Below, one piece after another: positions 11,487 to 22,350 of a stretch of DNA of 64,000 nt; the stretch's first letter is position 1, and every line of letters begins with the position of its first letter. Location of the stretch: assembly GCA_963169105.1 (NCBI GenBank), contig OY720642.1, forward strand, positions 76,796,716 through 76,860,715, written 5' to 3'. Below the pieces are notes generated by a model. That model saw only the letters and a program-made list of their open reading frames with translations, searched no databases and was not told where the DNA came from. This DNA is from Ceriagrion tenellum (Eukaryota; Arthropoda; Insecta; Odonata; Coenagrionidae). The translations under genes were made by a program, and so were the position numbers.

Positions 11487-12102
11487 TGAAATAAAACAGA
11501 GAAAATCTCCAAAAGCCGTAAACAATTGGCACCCTTCGTCGACAAACACCAAATTTACTGTGTTGGTATGCTGGGAAACCACAGCAGAGACCAACCACAG
11601 CCTCTCAACCAAGAATACCCCCCTGTGATGGTTTACGGGAATGTAGAACCGAAGGTGGCCACTTTGTAGCCGAAATACGCGTATTCGACCTCCACCCTTC
11701 GTCCTGTTGTGTTGATTTGACCACGCTCTTTTTGAGCTGATTCTCCCAGAAGTTGGGCCCATTCGTGTGTGTGAGTGAGTGATTTTGTGTGCTTGTGAGT
11801 GTGCTTGCGTAAATAACCGGGGATCCTTAGCGGGGTCCCATTAGCCCTATTTGGGTTGTGTGCGTGCGTCTGTTTGGTCCCTGGCGAGGAAGTAACATTC
11901 CCGTAAACCATCACAGGGGGGTATTCTTGGTTGAGAGGCTGTGGTTGGTCTCTGCTGTGGTTTCCCAGCATACCAACACAGTAAATTTGGTGTTTGTCAA
12001 CGAAGGGTACCAATTGTTTACGGCTTTTGGAGATTTCCTCTGTTTTATTTCATTGTCTAGCCGTAAGAAGCTCACCCCATCTTTGTGATGGCTTTCCAGA
12101 CA
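11487..12102. mobile_element. Foldback element with about 160-bp inverted arms
   Basis: Arms at 11487-11646 and 11894-12053 are nearly perfect inverse copies, sharing the words CCCGTAAACCATCACAGG, TTTGGTGTTTGTC and CGTAAACAATTGG. The loop (11647-11893) contains GTGTGTGAGTGAGTG-type runs and no gene. To the right, 12054-12102 carries a tag (CTAGCCGTAAGA to GATGGCTTTCCAG) that also occurs alone at 15566-15610. Frames opening across the arms simply mirror each other. No transposase is present. Confidence 0.8.
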
Positions 12103-12540
12103 CCTAACCCTTCACAAACACAAAATCAATTCACTACGTACAATACATAACCATTTTCCCAGATGATGTGTTTCGTGATGCTCATAGAACTTCTGAATAC
12201 ATAATGTGCTTATTGGGAAATTTAAAGATATTGAAATAACAACGTAGTTGAACCTGGAACACTTGCTGAATGTACAACAGTGAGCCTAGAAGGGAGGGAA
12301 GTTACATCATATTATAACCTATGCATGGTACACGGATGGCTCCAGGAAAGAAGAAAGAGCTGGGATTTACAGCTGTAGTTCTAGCCAGAAGCCTCTCTTT
12401 CCCTTTAAGGGAATGATCGACAGTTTTCCACGCTGTAGTCAAATCCCTTCTGGCAGTCCTGACCCGTACGTGTGCTGTTAAAGAGGCTGGACTGCATGAC
12501 AGACCAATCCATATATGCATCCATTAACCAAAAATCTCTT
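12103..12540. other. No gene recognised
   Basis: Nothing identifiable. A 72-codon minus frame (12302-12520) has no domain. Confidence 0.45.
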
Positions 12541-12668
12541 AAACCCATTCTTTAATGGGCATAAGCCGTATGTGGGCCGTAAATCCCTGCCGCAAGAAGA
12601 CAGACGAGTCCCATCGTCACGGCTTATGTCTTATAGCAGGCAGATTGTTAGCCAATCAGAGCGAATTG
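12541..12668 (+). mobile_element. MITE fragment, family shared with 36.4 kb
   Basis: The stretch from ACCCATTCTTTAATGGGCAT through GGCTTATGTC, GCAGGCAGA and AGCCAATCAGAGC aligns in inverted orientation with 36385-36533, which has the same order of words with divergence. A shorter third piece lies near 35930-35965. The left end contains its own small hairpin (CCCATT, TTT, AATGGG). Non-coding. Confidence 0.6.
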
Positions 12669-13310
12669 AATACACTCTTTCATTGACTGACACTAATGCC
12701 AGTGTGGTACCAATTTTAGCCCCTCTAAACTGATAACCATCGCCTTTTGAACACCAAGTATCAACTAATAGATCGCAGGGTTTGTTTTTATCCAGCCATA
12801 AAGGGTGAAACATCGGTAATTTTACATCAGTCTCTACCTGGACATATTTAGCCAATCCATGCTAATTTTAGCCCCAATGCTCAGGGTATCACGGTAATCA
12901 AACCAACCCTCAACCAAAAACCTATGCAACTCGAGGATGATTATGAAATAAGATAACAAAATACCTCGTTAAAATGAATTTCACAATAAAAAAAACTTTC
13001 ACGTGGGAGAGAATGTAATTATCCTTATTAGAGGGCATTTAGTTTGTCGATAGCGCCGAAAATCGGCTCGAGGTATTATGGGCGTATCAATCCAGTCATG
13101 GCCTCGCCACAATTAGTCAGACAATGATAATTCCAACCTCGATGCAAGGCGATTTATGACCCCCAAACTAACCGTCACCTAAATCGAATGAAATGAAACT
13201 CGCAAAGTTTGAAGTCAGCCTAATTCGGTTAGAAAGTTCCAGTTGAAGACCGGCCTAATATTCCTAATTGCACCCCTTCTCTTCTACATGACTAATTATA
13301 GTTGTTTTAA
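12669..13310. other. No gene recognised; probable 3' end of an intron at its right end
   Basis: No domains found. The last part (13285-13321) contains a TGACTAAT branch-point-like word, a pyrimidine-rich run and CAG at 13319-13321, which reads as the 3' end of an intron feeding the coding exon that follows. Confidence 0.45.
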
Positions 13311-13321
13311 CATTTCTTTCA

Positions 13322-14424
13322 GATTGATTACTCTCCGGACACCCGAAGAACACGAAAATCCGTTGGAAAGACTTACAGTCACCGCAATGGAACGTGGTGA
13401 CGATTACATTCCTAAGAATATCCAACATTTCCCGACACATGTCACTCACTCTGACAACGGCTGTTTGAGCAGCCAATTCACCGAACAGGAGAGCAAGGAT
13501 CCTCGCGGTACTGACGACTGCATGAAGAATGAGGAAAAAGAGGCTAGCATAAGTGAGGACGAGGGGAATACTGAAGGTCAGCCGGACTCTAAGGGCGCTG
13601 TGCACTCGGATGGGAAAATTGATGAGGAGACAGACTCCGATGGCTGTGACTCAGATGAGGGCACAGCCGATCTAGGAGACCGACCCGATTACTGGTTGGA
13701 GCTAGACTTTATACTGATGGCCATCATCCGCTCACTGAGGAACCAATCTAATGACTTTAGCGTTGCATATGACGTGAAGGCTGCGGGCAGATTTGGTGGC
13801 CTTGTGTTCAAGCGCTGCACGGAGGAAGGTAAGGGCATCCTCTACTGCTTCACGGCCTTAGTCGGCCTCCCGAGTCGACCAAAAGGTCAAATTGGCTCCC
13901 CAGAAGAGTGCAAGATGACTGAGAATGAGCTGACGTCTACAGATGGACCCTATTCCCTATTCAAGTTCTTCGATTCATACGAGAAGCTCCTAGAGAGTGA
14001 AATATTTTCGGGAGACATTGACCGACTCACCATCGTGACCGTGGGAAGTAGGGACATGGTTGCGTCGTCGGAGTGCCCGATGTTGGAAGAGGAGGATCCT
14101 GTCTTGGGCTTGACTGTTAGGTCTCTTAAGAACGAGACGGTGTGGATGGAGAAGCTGTTGCAGAGGTATGGGACGAAAAAGATGGATACCATTTGTTCGT
14201 TCATAGAGAGACTGCGATTTGCGGAGTACGCTGCGATGGACACGACGGATAACGTGAAACTCCTCCATGAGTTATGCCGTTCTCCGAAGCCGGGTACTTT
14301 CTTCCTGATGTTCAAGGAGAAGGTGGAGGACTGGATCACATCTTTGAAAGGGAGGTACCTTACGGCGAAGGAAGTCAGAGACATCCTGAGCGAAAACAAA
14401 GCAAAAATGAGCTCAGACGAATGA
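13322..14424 (+). CDS. Uncharacterised acidic protein with a divergent nuclease-like family domain, partial
   Basis: An open frame runs to the TGA at 14422-14424. It is open back to 13243, but has no ATG until 13288, and the apparent hydrophobic leader is encoded by branch-point and polypyrimidine sequence; the exon most likely starts after the CAG at 13321, or translation starts at the ATG at 13387. Residues after the first ATG form an acidic, Ser/Glu/Asp-rich linker. Then comes W-L-E-L-D-F-I-L, D-V-K-A-A-G-R-F and Y-S-L-F-K-F-F-D-S-Y, and at the end F-I-E-R-L-R-F-A and K-G-R-Y-L-T-A. These match, from memory, an expanded arthropod family whose N-terminal domain looks like a PD-(D/E)XK nuclease. 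The family's D-D-V-V-F and Q-x-K-H-K motifs read G-G-L-V-F and T-A-L-V here, so catalysis is unlikely. The function is unknown. Upstream exons were not found. Confidence 0.6.
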
Positions 14425-14728
14425 AACGAATATCTTTTCGTTAATTTCTTCATATAATATGCACGTTTCTTAGCTGCTCAATATGTGGGGGAACCTCGGT
14501 GGGGAGGCAAAGTGCATCGGACACCGGCAGGTTGGAGTTGCCAACTGTGGGGCTGCGGATTTTTATTACAATACTTCTAGTCTAGGCGGGGACTCACGCT
14601 CAAAAGTAATACATTGTAAACCGCGAGACGAAGATTCGAAATGATAATACGTGTTGACATTGTGTCTTTTTTGTAAACGTTTCCTCAATTTCTTCCCCAC
14701 GTGTCTCCTTCTATATCTGGGCCATAAA
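14425..14728. other. No gene; no clear poly(A) signal
   Basis: The 300 bases after the stop codon contain no AATAAA on the plus strand that I can see. No other feature is visible. Confidence 0.4.
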
Positions 14729-14971
14729 TTAACTCCTTATTACTTTCCTTTCAACTGTTTTTAGTGTTACCTCATCTTGTTTGGATAGGACCCATGACTC
14801 AGCTCCATTTGTAACTACTGGTCTTATCAATATTCTATAAATTTTCAATTTAGTTTTCCTGGACAGAAGCGTTGATTTGAGGAGGGGTAAATTTGCAAAA
14901 TAAGCTTTGTTAACTTGCAATACCCTTTGATTAATCTCCTCAGAAATCTCATTTTCATAATTACTATTCAT
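14729..14971 (-). pseudogene. RTE-type LINE reverse transcriptase, C-terminal fragment
   Basis: The frame contains S-E-E-I-N-Q-R, N-K-A-Y-F-A-N-L, L-L-S-R-K-T-K-L-K-I-Y and L-I-R-P-V-V-T-N-G-A-E-S-W, the well-known tail of reverse transcriptases of the RTE/CFDP2-like LINE group. It is truncated on both sides, with no catalytic centre and no 3' tail identified. Another remnant of this group lies at 52.0-53.98 kb on the same strand. Confidence 0.75.
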
Positions 14972-15295
14972 CTAAGGTAAATATATTTCATTGTCACTAG
15001 GTGATAAATTCCAGCACTTATTATTCTTACAGACACATGTTTCATTAGAGATTTTTCTTAACCGTAATAGCTTCAGCATAACAGCGACGTCTTCTCTTTT
15101 AAAGAGTAAGTTTAAGATTAGCTCTCAAGTGCGGTTGATTAATCTTATTGCTGTATATTGCACAGGCTCCTTGCACGAAGAAAATTAGTGTGGCGAATGG
15201 TAACTTATGAGAGAGATGTGAGGAGATGATGATTAAGTGATAATGTAGTGAAATAGTATTTTTGTGGACTTCGAGGGTGCCATTCCATCGCTAGG
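14972..15295. other. No gene recognised
   Basis: AT-rich with one 65-codon frame lacking any domain. Confidence 0.4.
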
Positions 15296-15660
15296 GGGTT
15301 GTTATTGATCTGGTTACATATTGCCAAAAAGATTAAAGCAGTGTTACATTGTTTGCAATTTTGATTTATCTTAATGCGACTAAAAAGTATAAGTTAAGTG
15401 GAAAAATTTGAAAAAGTGTCCAAAGAAATTGTGAAAAATGAGGTTTATTCGGTTTCATATTGCCAAAAAAATTGAAAGATTTTTGGCGATGTTGATTGGT
15501 ATACATCTTAAAGTGAATAAAAATTATAAGTTAAAATAAAAACTTCCTTTGTTTTATTTTAATTGTCTAGCCGTAAGAGCTCACCTCATCATTGTGATGG
15601 CTTTCCAGTATAAGTTAAATTGAGAAATTTGAAAAGTGTCCGAAAGACATTGTAATCGAA
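15296..15660. repeat. Diverged tandem duplication interrupted by a solo foldback tag
   Basis: Two copies share CATATTGCCAAAAA, then ATAAGTTAA and a TTTGAAAA(A)GTGTCC word (first copy about 15316-15425, second about 15457-15645). The second copy is interrupted at about 15544-15610 by TTGTTTTATTTTAATTGTC, CTAGCCGTAAGAGC and TGTGATGGCTTTCCAG, the same tag that follows the foldback arm at 12041-12102. This looks like a short insertion into the repeat. Confidence 0.55.
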
Positions 15661-17964
15661 TTTAATTTTGCACATCGCTATAACTACCTGTTGGATTCTT
15701 AAAGTTCAAAAGATATTTTTCCAGAACTTCGAGCTAAAATACTGTGCTGTTTACAAGTTTGTTAAAAATCCTATTAGTGCAGTCGGCTAACGATGGCTAT
15801 TGTTTTGAAATATCACTGCAAATGGTTTAAAAGTAATATTGGTGTCGTCGTTTTGTGACCACATACTGATAAGAGAAAACTATTGCATAAAATTGATAAG
15901 AACTTTTTTACTGTGGATTATAAGGGGCTATTATTTGAAAATAATAATTGAAAATGTTTTGTCTGCTTTGTATTAAACAATATTCTGGTTGAAACACATG
16001 TTTCTTCTTCATAAAATGCTAAAGAGAGCGGTCCGTTGATAAACGCCAAACACCGGGAAAATTTGTTCTTATCGCGATAAAATATCGTACCTTAAGCCAT
16101 GGCTGCTTTGTGATAACAGCGGGTACAACTTAACCACGCAAAAGCCCCAAAATACCATGCGATAAGATGGGACTTTCCAAAGTAGAAAGGTAGAAAATAC
16201 TTCAGCGGTGTGTTTTAAGAATCTTCTGTCATTTTGTGGCAACACTCGGCCTACTGTAGACTATGCGAACTGAGTAATTTTCAGAAAAGTGTTGAAACAT
16301 TGTGCTGGTCAACGAAATATGGAACCGCTTTAAATTCAAAGTGAATTTTTGATTTGAATACATAATTCGTTATAGCAGTAATATGTCACAGCAGTGACTG
16401 AAAAAACACAGGTAACACCAAAAAAAGGAAGCTCACAGGATTTTTATATTTCGGCGGCTCAAACACAACCGCCTTCTTCGGAATATTTGGATATGGAGAG
16501 TTTTGGCGCTGTATTATTTGGTTAAAAATTGGTTGGTGAAAAATTGTGTTTCAACATTATGACAGTATAAGTCACTGTCACAATGTGGCCCAATAATATC
16601 CTTACGTGCTCAATTTGAATTTTAAGATTCAGAGCGCCCAGAATAAGCGGAAAGAAGATAGCGTCGCCTCTATATTTCAACTATACAGATTTAATTTAAA
16701 CACATTACTTCACAACATTTTCAAATACTTTTATCCAATTACTCATTACGCGAGAAAGGTGTCTCAGAGAACATCGAAAAGTGTATATGTAAGTGTATAA
16801 AAATATTTTATGCATTGTGAGGAGTGTCTTGAGCGTCAGAAGCTGAGCTGTGAACGTGAACGCTGGCACGTGGAAGGCCATCATGCCAATTTTCCTCGTT
16901 CGATAACATACAATTCTCAGTTATCGCCATCGAAAGATTTTTTTAATCAATGCTAGCCATCTTTATTTGTTCAATAGTTTTTTGGTAAGGCATGAGATCT
17001 TGAGTCTTTACCAGTTGATGTCAATATACAGAGTCCATATAGCAATAACGTAGATGTCTTTGTACAATTGAAAATTGTTTCATTCATTTCTACTACTAGA
17101 GGAAGGTACCCTGAAGAAAACATTGAACTATTTATTATAAAACCACAAAGATTGATGAATGCTATCAGCGTGGTAATTTCAGGAGTTTCAGGAGTTTCCG
17201 GAGTAACCTATCTTGTACGTAGTGTTCGTTACAGTAGACACGCTGATCGTTTTCCAGGTGCACAATTATCATTACTGTTCGATTCATGTAGGTATTCTTG
17301 CAATTTTATTGCGGATGTAGCCTACTTAATTCCTTGACGTGTATCATTTACCACGTAAGTGTTCTCTCAAATACATGCAAAGCTCCTGGGAGATCTACTT
17401 TGAGCATAGACATTGAAGAGAATACTTGTAAATATACGTACATGGACTTTCTTGATTACTCTACAAAGTAATCTATCATGGGGCACTTGGTACTCTGGAC
17501 CCTTCTTACACAGATTTTCTTCCTACGTGCTATCATGAGTCTGCAGGAATAAGTGATATTTAAATGCTTGAGGCGTGAATATCCTTTGAAAATCAAATCT
17601 CTGGATGTCAAGAAAATATGCCATTGTTGATTTCAGAGAAAAATGTGAGATTATTCAGCTAAGAACATGATTTTCAGACAGATACGACGCGTACAATAAA
17701 ATGGTTTGATAAAGTTAGAAACTACATTTATTTCGCCTTCCGATAAAAAAGTCCCAGTTCTCTATCTTGAGTGAAAGTACTTTTATAAAGCAAAAAATGA
17801 AACCTCTTCACCGAAACCAATATTTAGAATGGACCACCAGGGAGGCGTTTGGGGGCCTTGAGGGTTTAAAAAAATAATTTTGTAATAATTAATAAATAAT
17901 TAATAAAAAAATGTGATGGAGCAACAGATAGACAGACACCATTACATTTTTATATATTAGTAAG
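15661..17964. other. AT-rich, no gene recognised
   Basis: A 2.3-kb stretch without domains. Frames at 16606-16800 and 17068-17337 are short and unidentified. The second contains a GGAGTTTCAGGAGTTTCCGG micro-repeat (17180-17203). No repeat ends were recognised. Confidence 0.45.
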
Positions 17965-18077
17965 AACTCCAGACATGACTAAAAAGAGAGAACTCTTAGT
18001 ATTTTCCACATTTAAAACTTTATTTCCGGACCCAGGTTTCCACTGCCTTGCAATCATTTTCAAAGGGTTGAAACCTT

Positions 18078-18990
18078 TCTACATCTACATCTACATAATA
18101 CCCCTCAAGCCACCTCAAAAGGCGTGTGGCGGGGGGTGTTAGGACACCAGCCGTCAACAAAAAAAATAAAATAAAAGTTCCGCCTAGCATTTATTAAAGT
18201 CCTTAATTGTTCGGCGGAAAAACGAATTCCCAAACCTATCCGTTCGGCAAAATGTCTCTCTTAATTTATCGATTCTGTCGGACCTGGAAATATAATGTGG
18301 TTCTAATATGATGTTCTCCGTGTCGCTCTGAAAGATATCCATTCTCAATTGCTCAAGCAATCTAAGCCTAGCGCGTAGCCTTCGAGTCTCTAGCGGCTCC
18401 CACCCTAGATCGTTCAAAATCCGTGTAACGCTTTCTGTACGGCCGTAGCAATTTTTGACGAATCGCGCAGCTTTCCTTTGTATTTTATTAAGTTCATGGA
18501 CTAGGTCTTTCTCCACCGGATCCCATATGCTCGCTGCATATTCAAGGTGTGGCCGGACGAGTACGAAATAGCACCTCTCTTTCACTTTCTCATCCGAAAA
18601 TCTTCCCACAACACGCTTGACAAATCCTAGCTTCTTCAGGGCTCTGCCACAAATATTTCTTATATGTGTCCCCCACAATAGGTTCGAAGTTATCGTAACT
18701 CCCAGGTATTTCACTTCATCTGTCGCATTTATGCTAACGCCATCCACAACATATACATGGGGATAGTTGGACGACCTACGCAAGAAATGCACCGCCGTGC
18801 ATTTGCTCAGATTTAGTTCTAGTCCCCACTCTTTGCTCCACGCATGAACGTTGTTTAAGTCCGATGACAGAATTTCAAAGTCAGAGTGATCACTAATTTC
18901 GCGGTATATGACAGCGTCATCGGCAAATAAATGTATTTTACTGCTAATTCGGGAGCAGAGGTCGTTTATATATATAATGAACAAAAGTTT
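18078..18990 (-). mobile_element. 5'-truncated CR1/Jockey-group LINE
   Basis: A minus-strand LINE retaining the second half of its reverse transcriptase and its 3' tail. On the plus strand the tail reads CTACATCTACATCTACAT (18080-18097), that is (ATGTAG)n on the element strand. The 3' UTR holds GTGTGGCGGGGGGTG in the opposite sense. The 5' junction is near 18990, where the open frame changes from LINE protein to sequence of the flanking inverted repeat. Related 3' ends occur at 22.07-22.35 and 48.64-48.93 kb (plus strand), and a tail-like piece at 20345-20412. Confidence 0.75.
18184..18990 (-). CDS. LINE reverse transcriptase, C-terminal half (truncated)
   Basis: From the junction the protein reads L-F-I-I-Y-I-N-D-L, then F-A-D-D-A-V (the catalytic Asp pair), L-E-L-N-L-S-K-C, V-K-Y-L-G-V-T-I, H-L-E-Y-A-A-S-I-W-D-P and the end R-T-D-R-F-G-N-S-F-F-R-R-T-I. 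This order is the palm-to-thumb end of a CR1/Jockey-group LINE reverse transcriptase. The frame is intact for about 270 residues, so the insertion is fairly young. The endonuclease and the N-terminal half of the RT are missing through 5' truncation, as is usual for LINE insertions. An upstream open extension to 19032 is flanking repeat, not LINE protein. Confidence 0.8.
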   Translation of the reverse strand, partial: KLLFIIYINDLCSRISSKIHLFADDAVIYREISDHSDFEILSSDLNNVHAWSKEWGLELNLSKCTAVHFLRRSSNYPHVYVVDGVSINATDEVKYLGVTITSNLLWGTHIRNICGRALKKLGFVKRVVGRFSDEKVKERCYFVLVRPHLEYAASIWDPVEKDLVHELNKIQRKAARFVKNCYGRTESVTRILNDLGWEPLETRRLRARLRLLEQLRMDIFQSDTENIILEPHYISRSDRIDKLRETFCRTDRFGNSFFRRTIKDFNKC

Positions 18991-19110
18991 AATGATTGCA
19001 AAGCAATGATTGCAATTTAAAAATGATTGCAAAGCAGTCGAAACCTGGGTCGGGAATTGAAGTTTTAAGTGTGGAAAATACTAAGAGTTCTCTCTTTTTA
19101 GTCATATCAG

Positions 19111-19942
19111 TAGTATCATTCCACAAAGTTACGCCTTCAACCATTAAGTTTATAAGAACTCCACTTGTTTATGAGACTATCAAGAGTCTCGTTGCTGTGG
19201 TCTCGGATTGTCCCTTAAAATATCAGTATTCTCTCAAATTTTGTTTCAAATAACCGACCTCGGTCTCATTTCGAGCTATTGCAACGACAGAACAGCACGA
19301 CTACCGATAGGTTTAATGATTAATTGTAAAGATCAGAAATTCCTTCTTAATCTATTTGGTCGCTGTCTTTGCCCTTGAGGTCTGAACGCACCTTGAAAGG
19401 TTTTTATAAAGATGAAACTTAAGAGTAAAAATTAAAATGTTCTTACATTAAAAAATGAATTACGTTTCCTAGAACGCAAGAGACTCTGACTCCCTTTTAC
19501 AGATTCGAAGAGAAAAAGAAAAACAAAAAATCCAAAAGGACCAGAAAGTGTTGAAAGGCACTCTGGGCCCGTGTGCGGGCCTTTATTTTTAACCAACCAT
19601 TACTTCCATAACAGAAGCTTTGAAATCAGTGTTAAAAAATGCTGGTTTATGCCAATTTTTTAATAACTTAAACTCACCATATAGGAAAAAAATTACAAGA
19701 ATTAGAAGATTGAAAGTGTTAAAATTTAATTATTGAATTCGGTTTTCGCATTCGCTTTGAACAATCATAAATTAATAGGTAATATAACTCTGCGGGGAAA
19801 TTTAAGTTTTGTTTCCAAAATCGTCAAATTTGCATAATTTCCGCAAAAGAATATGTATTTATTGTAGCCGCATCATACGCCAATGGAAAATGTCTGAGGA
19901 ACTTATGACTCAAATCAAATGTTCAAAGATATCATATCAATA
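19111..19942. other. No gene recognised
   Basis: AT-rich sequence without identifiable domains or repeat ends. Confidence 0.45.
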
Positions 19943-20340
19943 TGGGTCATTCCACGTCAGATCAGCAATGAGTTGACCCTTGGTGTCTCAGATTCGAACC
20001 AAAATTTTTGCGTGGGTTCCATTTGGCGTTAATGAAAAAATATTGAAGCGTTTTTGTAAAAAAAATTTTTTTGCAGATCTAGAGACGATCAAAGTTTCAA
20101 CCATTTTGCGCTTAGACCTTTTTTCTTTTTGTTATATCTCCTAAACAAAAATAGCTAGATAAACGGTTGACATCTTATTTTGTTTGAAAAAAATTTTAAG
20201 CAACAGTGTATTATCAGTTTTGGAAGTAAATTAAATTTTATTGAAATTGTTTAAATTAAAAATGTTTAAATTTTTACAACAAAAATACAGTAATTTTTAA
20301 ATTATATTTTATTTATAGTTTGACACGTTAGTCTTTTGCA
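19943..20340 (+). mobile_element. Solo terminal segment related to the 37-41 kb transposon
   Basis: It begins TGGGTCATTCCACGTCAGATC, then GTTGACCCTTGG, CAGATTCGAACCAAA and a block about stacked T and A runs with TTATATCTCC. The order matches the start of the long inverted repeat at 37131 (GGGTCATTCCAC, TTGACCCTTGAG, GATTTCGACCAAA, CATATCTCCGG), though diverged. No opposite arm was found nearby, so this is a fragment or a related family with one surviving end. Confidence 0.5.
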
Positions 20341-20420
20341 TTCCTTACATCTACACTACGTGATAACCTGCGATCCACTACGAGGGTGTGTGGCAGGGGG
20401 TGAAGATCACCAAACATTAA
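20341..20420 (-). mobile_element. LINE 3'-tail fragment
   Basis: TTACATCTACACTACGTGAT followed by GTGTGTGGCAGGGGGTG resembles the antisense 3' end of the LINE at 18078, which has CTACATCTACAT then GTGTGGCGGGGGGTG. Only about 80 bases are recognisable. Confidence 0.4.
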
Positions 20421-20904
20421 CCATTGACCTTAGAAACAAGTTTGGTCGTGGGCAGTGCATAAACAATGGAGATATTTAACTTCAAAGATTGGACTACGCC
20501 CCCGTTCGCCATGAGGGTCGGCGTTAAAATGATGTACCGCTGTACTTTGAGAATTTATATCTCAGTCCGTGTTGATGCTAGTGCAATAGTTTATTCACCA
20601 ATTTTAAGATAATTTTATTTTAGTTTCATCAAATTTTTTTATTATATAATATAAAAAAATGGAGACACGTTACTGCAATAATCGACACCGCATTACCTAA
20701 ACTTAGCAGTTTTGTCAACCTCATGAACTTTGTAACTCAGCCTAGGAAAAGCTGCGAAATCTACAGCATTGACTTCTCACCAAAGGTTTCGAGAGTTGGT
20801 AAAGATACAAAATAGCAAGCGAAATTTCTAAAAACGCTATTTTGTAGTTAATGAATGAAAATGTTTAAACATTATTCAGTCCTACAATTAGCACAGAATC
20901 AAAC

Positions 20905-21803
20905 AATTCAAGCCAAGGAAAAACGTTTTAAATATAATCGCTCCCATTTCCGAATCAATGTCTCTTCTCGATTCACTTCGGATTATTTTGGTACTCGGTT
21001 CCTGGAAATAATTTTTATAGTAGTATTGGGTAAATTTGATTACGAGTAACCAATCAAGCGCCGTACTAAACTTAGAAAAGTCGCCATTGCACCACTTCAG
21101 CCATCTGCGAGCTGTTATAACTTCCAAGGTCCTTCAAATGTGAAAATATGCACAAGCATAAGATTAATGAACTGGTCTGCAAATTCCATATATTTAAAAT
21201 GTCATTTTTTTCCGCGTACAATAAGGGACTAAAATAGTCGCGATAGATTCATTCTAGGATGATTTGAATCTGACAAGGTAACATAGGTCTTTATAGTTGT
21301 ACTATATATTTTAACATCATTATTAGTTACTGACCTTGCATGTAATTCCCGATACGATATAGCTCTTGCATTATTTAGTAACTCATAGAACTATTTTTCG
21401 GTCGCAATAATTAGGTATCACTAGTAGTCGTATCCTAAGTCATCTATGGCGCAGCTTCGTGCTACGTTAGGTTTGGGCACAGACTAACAATCAGAAAAAC
21501 AACGAGTACCACTCTGATTGAGCCAAATCAACAAAGCCTTCGTGCGTTGAGGTCAAAGACGTCTCACCAATGCCACCAATTATACGAACTGCGCAAAATG
21601 CAAAAAAAATTATCGCTCCCATTTCCAAAACAATGCTTCTGATCGATTTTCTTTGGATTTTGAGTGGCCGTGGCGCTCGGTTCCTGGAAATAATCTTGAA
21701 AGTATTGGGGAAACTGATTACAAGTAACCCATCAAACGTCATAATAAACTCAGAGAAGCCGCCATTGCAACACTTATGCCCTGCATCCTGCTCTAATAAC
21801 TTC
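20905..21803. repeat. Pair of diverged direct repeats of about 200 bp
   Basis: The segments 20920-21122 and 21614-21803 share ATCGCTCCCATTTCC, CTCGGTTCCTGGAAATAAT, AGTATTGGG, GATTACAAGTAAC (GATTACGAGTAAC in the first copy), CGCCATTGCA and TAACTTCC in the same order. Neither has coding potential. They may be two copies of an unnamed short repeat or an old local duplication. Confidence 0.6.
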
Positions 21804-22064
21804 CATTATCCATCACCTCGTATATGCCGCAAGCATTTAGGACTCTGGTCTTAAAAATGTAACAAAAAAATTAATAAAATACAAATAAAAGCGGCACGCT
21901 TTGTTAAAAACAGCTACGAGTGAACATATAGCGCCTCACAACTTTTAGAGGGTGGGATTTAAGTGGGAGCCCTTAGGGAGGGCGTAAGTAAGGTTAGAGA
22001 CTCGGAACTTACACTCTGAGCTTAGGCTGCTTAAGAAATTCAGAACAGGTGAATTTCAGAGCGA

Positions 22065-22350
22065 CGCCGAGAATATTATCATGACGCCTCACAACATTTC
22101 TAGGTCCGACAGAAGCGATAAAATAAAAGAGATAACACTGTCGAAGAGATAGGTCCAAAAACTCGTTCTTTCCGCGCACAATAAGCGACCACAATAACAA
22201 CAGTGCTCCTCTAAATACACTCCCATAATACACGTCGCCATATCTCCTCTCAAAACCTTATCCCTTACATCTTTACACGGCTGGTGACCGAACACTCCCT
22301 GCCCCACGCCAATGCGGCGTCTCGCAGGGTAGTATGTAGATGTATCCTTA
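22065..22350 (+). mobile_element. LINE 3' end (CR1/Jockey group), decayed
   Basis: It contains AGCGATAAAATAA, AAAACTCGTTCTTTCCGCGC, AATAAGCGACCACAATAA and ends GTATGTAGATGT. Translated with gaps this gives the R-S-D-K-I and K-N-S-F-F-P-R motif region at the end of the reverse transcriptase, followed by the 3' UTR. The copy at 48640-48930 is closely similar. The upstream part of the LINE is absent. Confidence 0.6.

Larger units (their letters stand above)
17965..19110. mobile_element. Inverted repeat with hammerhead-like motifs, split by a LINE insertion
   Basis: The left arm (about 17971-18068) and right arm (about 19003-19107) are inverse copies sharing AAAAAGAGAGAACTC, TATTTTCCACA and AAACCTGGGTC. 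Each arm holds a hammerhead-like layout (A-rich first block, stem ATTGC/GCAGT with an AAA loop in the right arm, GAAAC, GTC), but the CUGANGA block is degraded to TTGAAAA or TTAAAAA. Between the arms is a 5'-truncated LINE in minus orientation. The simplest history is an inverted-pair element that later received the LINE. Confidence 0.65.

Noticed and set aside
13243..13321. Apparent signal peptide at the start of the 393-codon frame
   Set aside because: The frame opens with TTG and the hydrophobic codons coincide with a branch point, pyrimidine tract and AG acceptor, so they are more likely intron.
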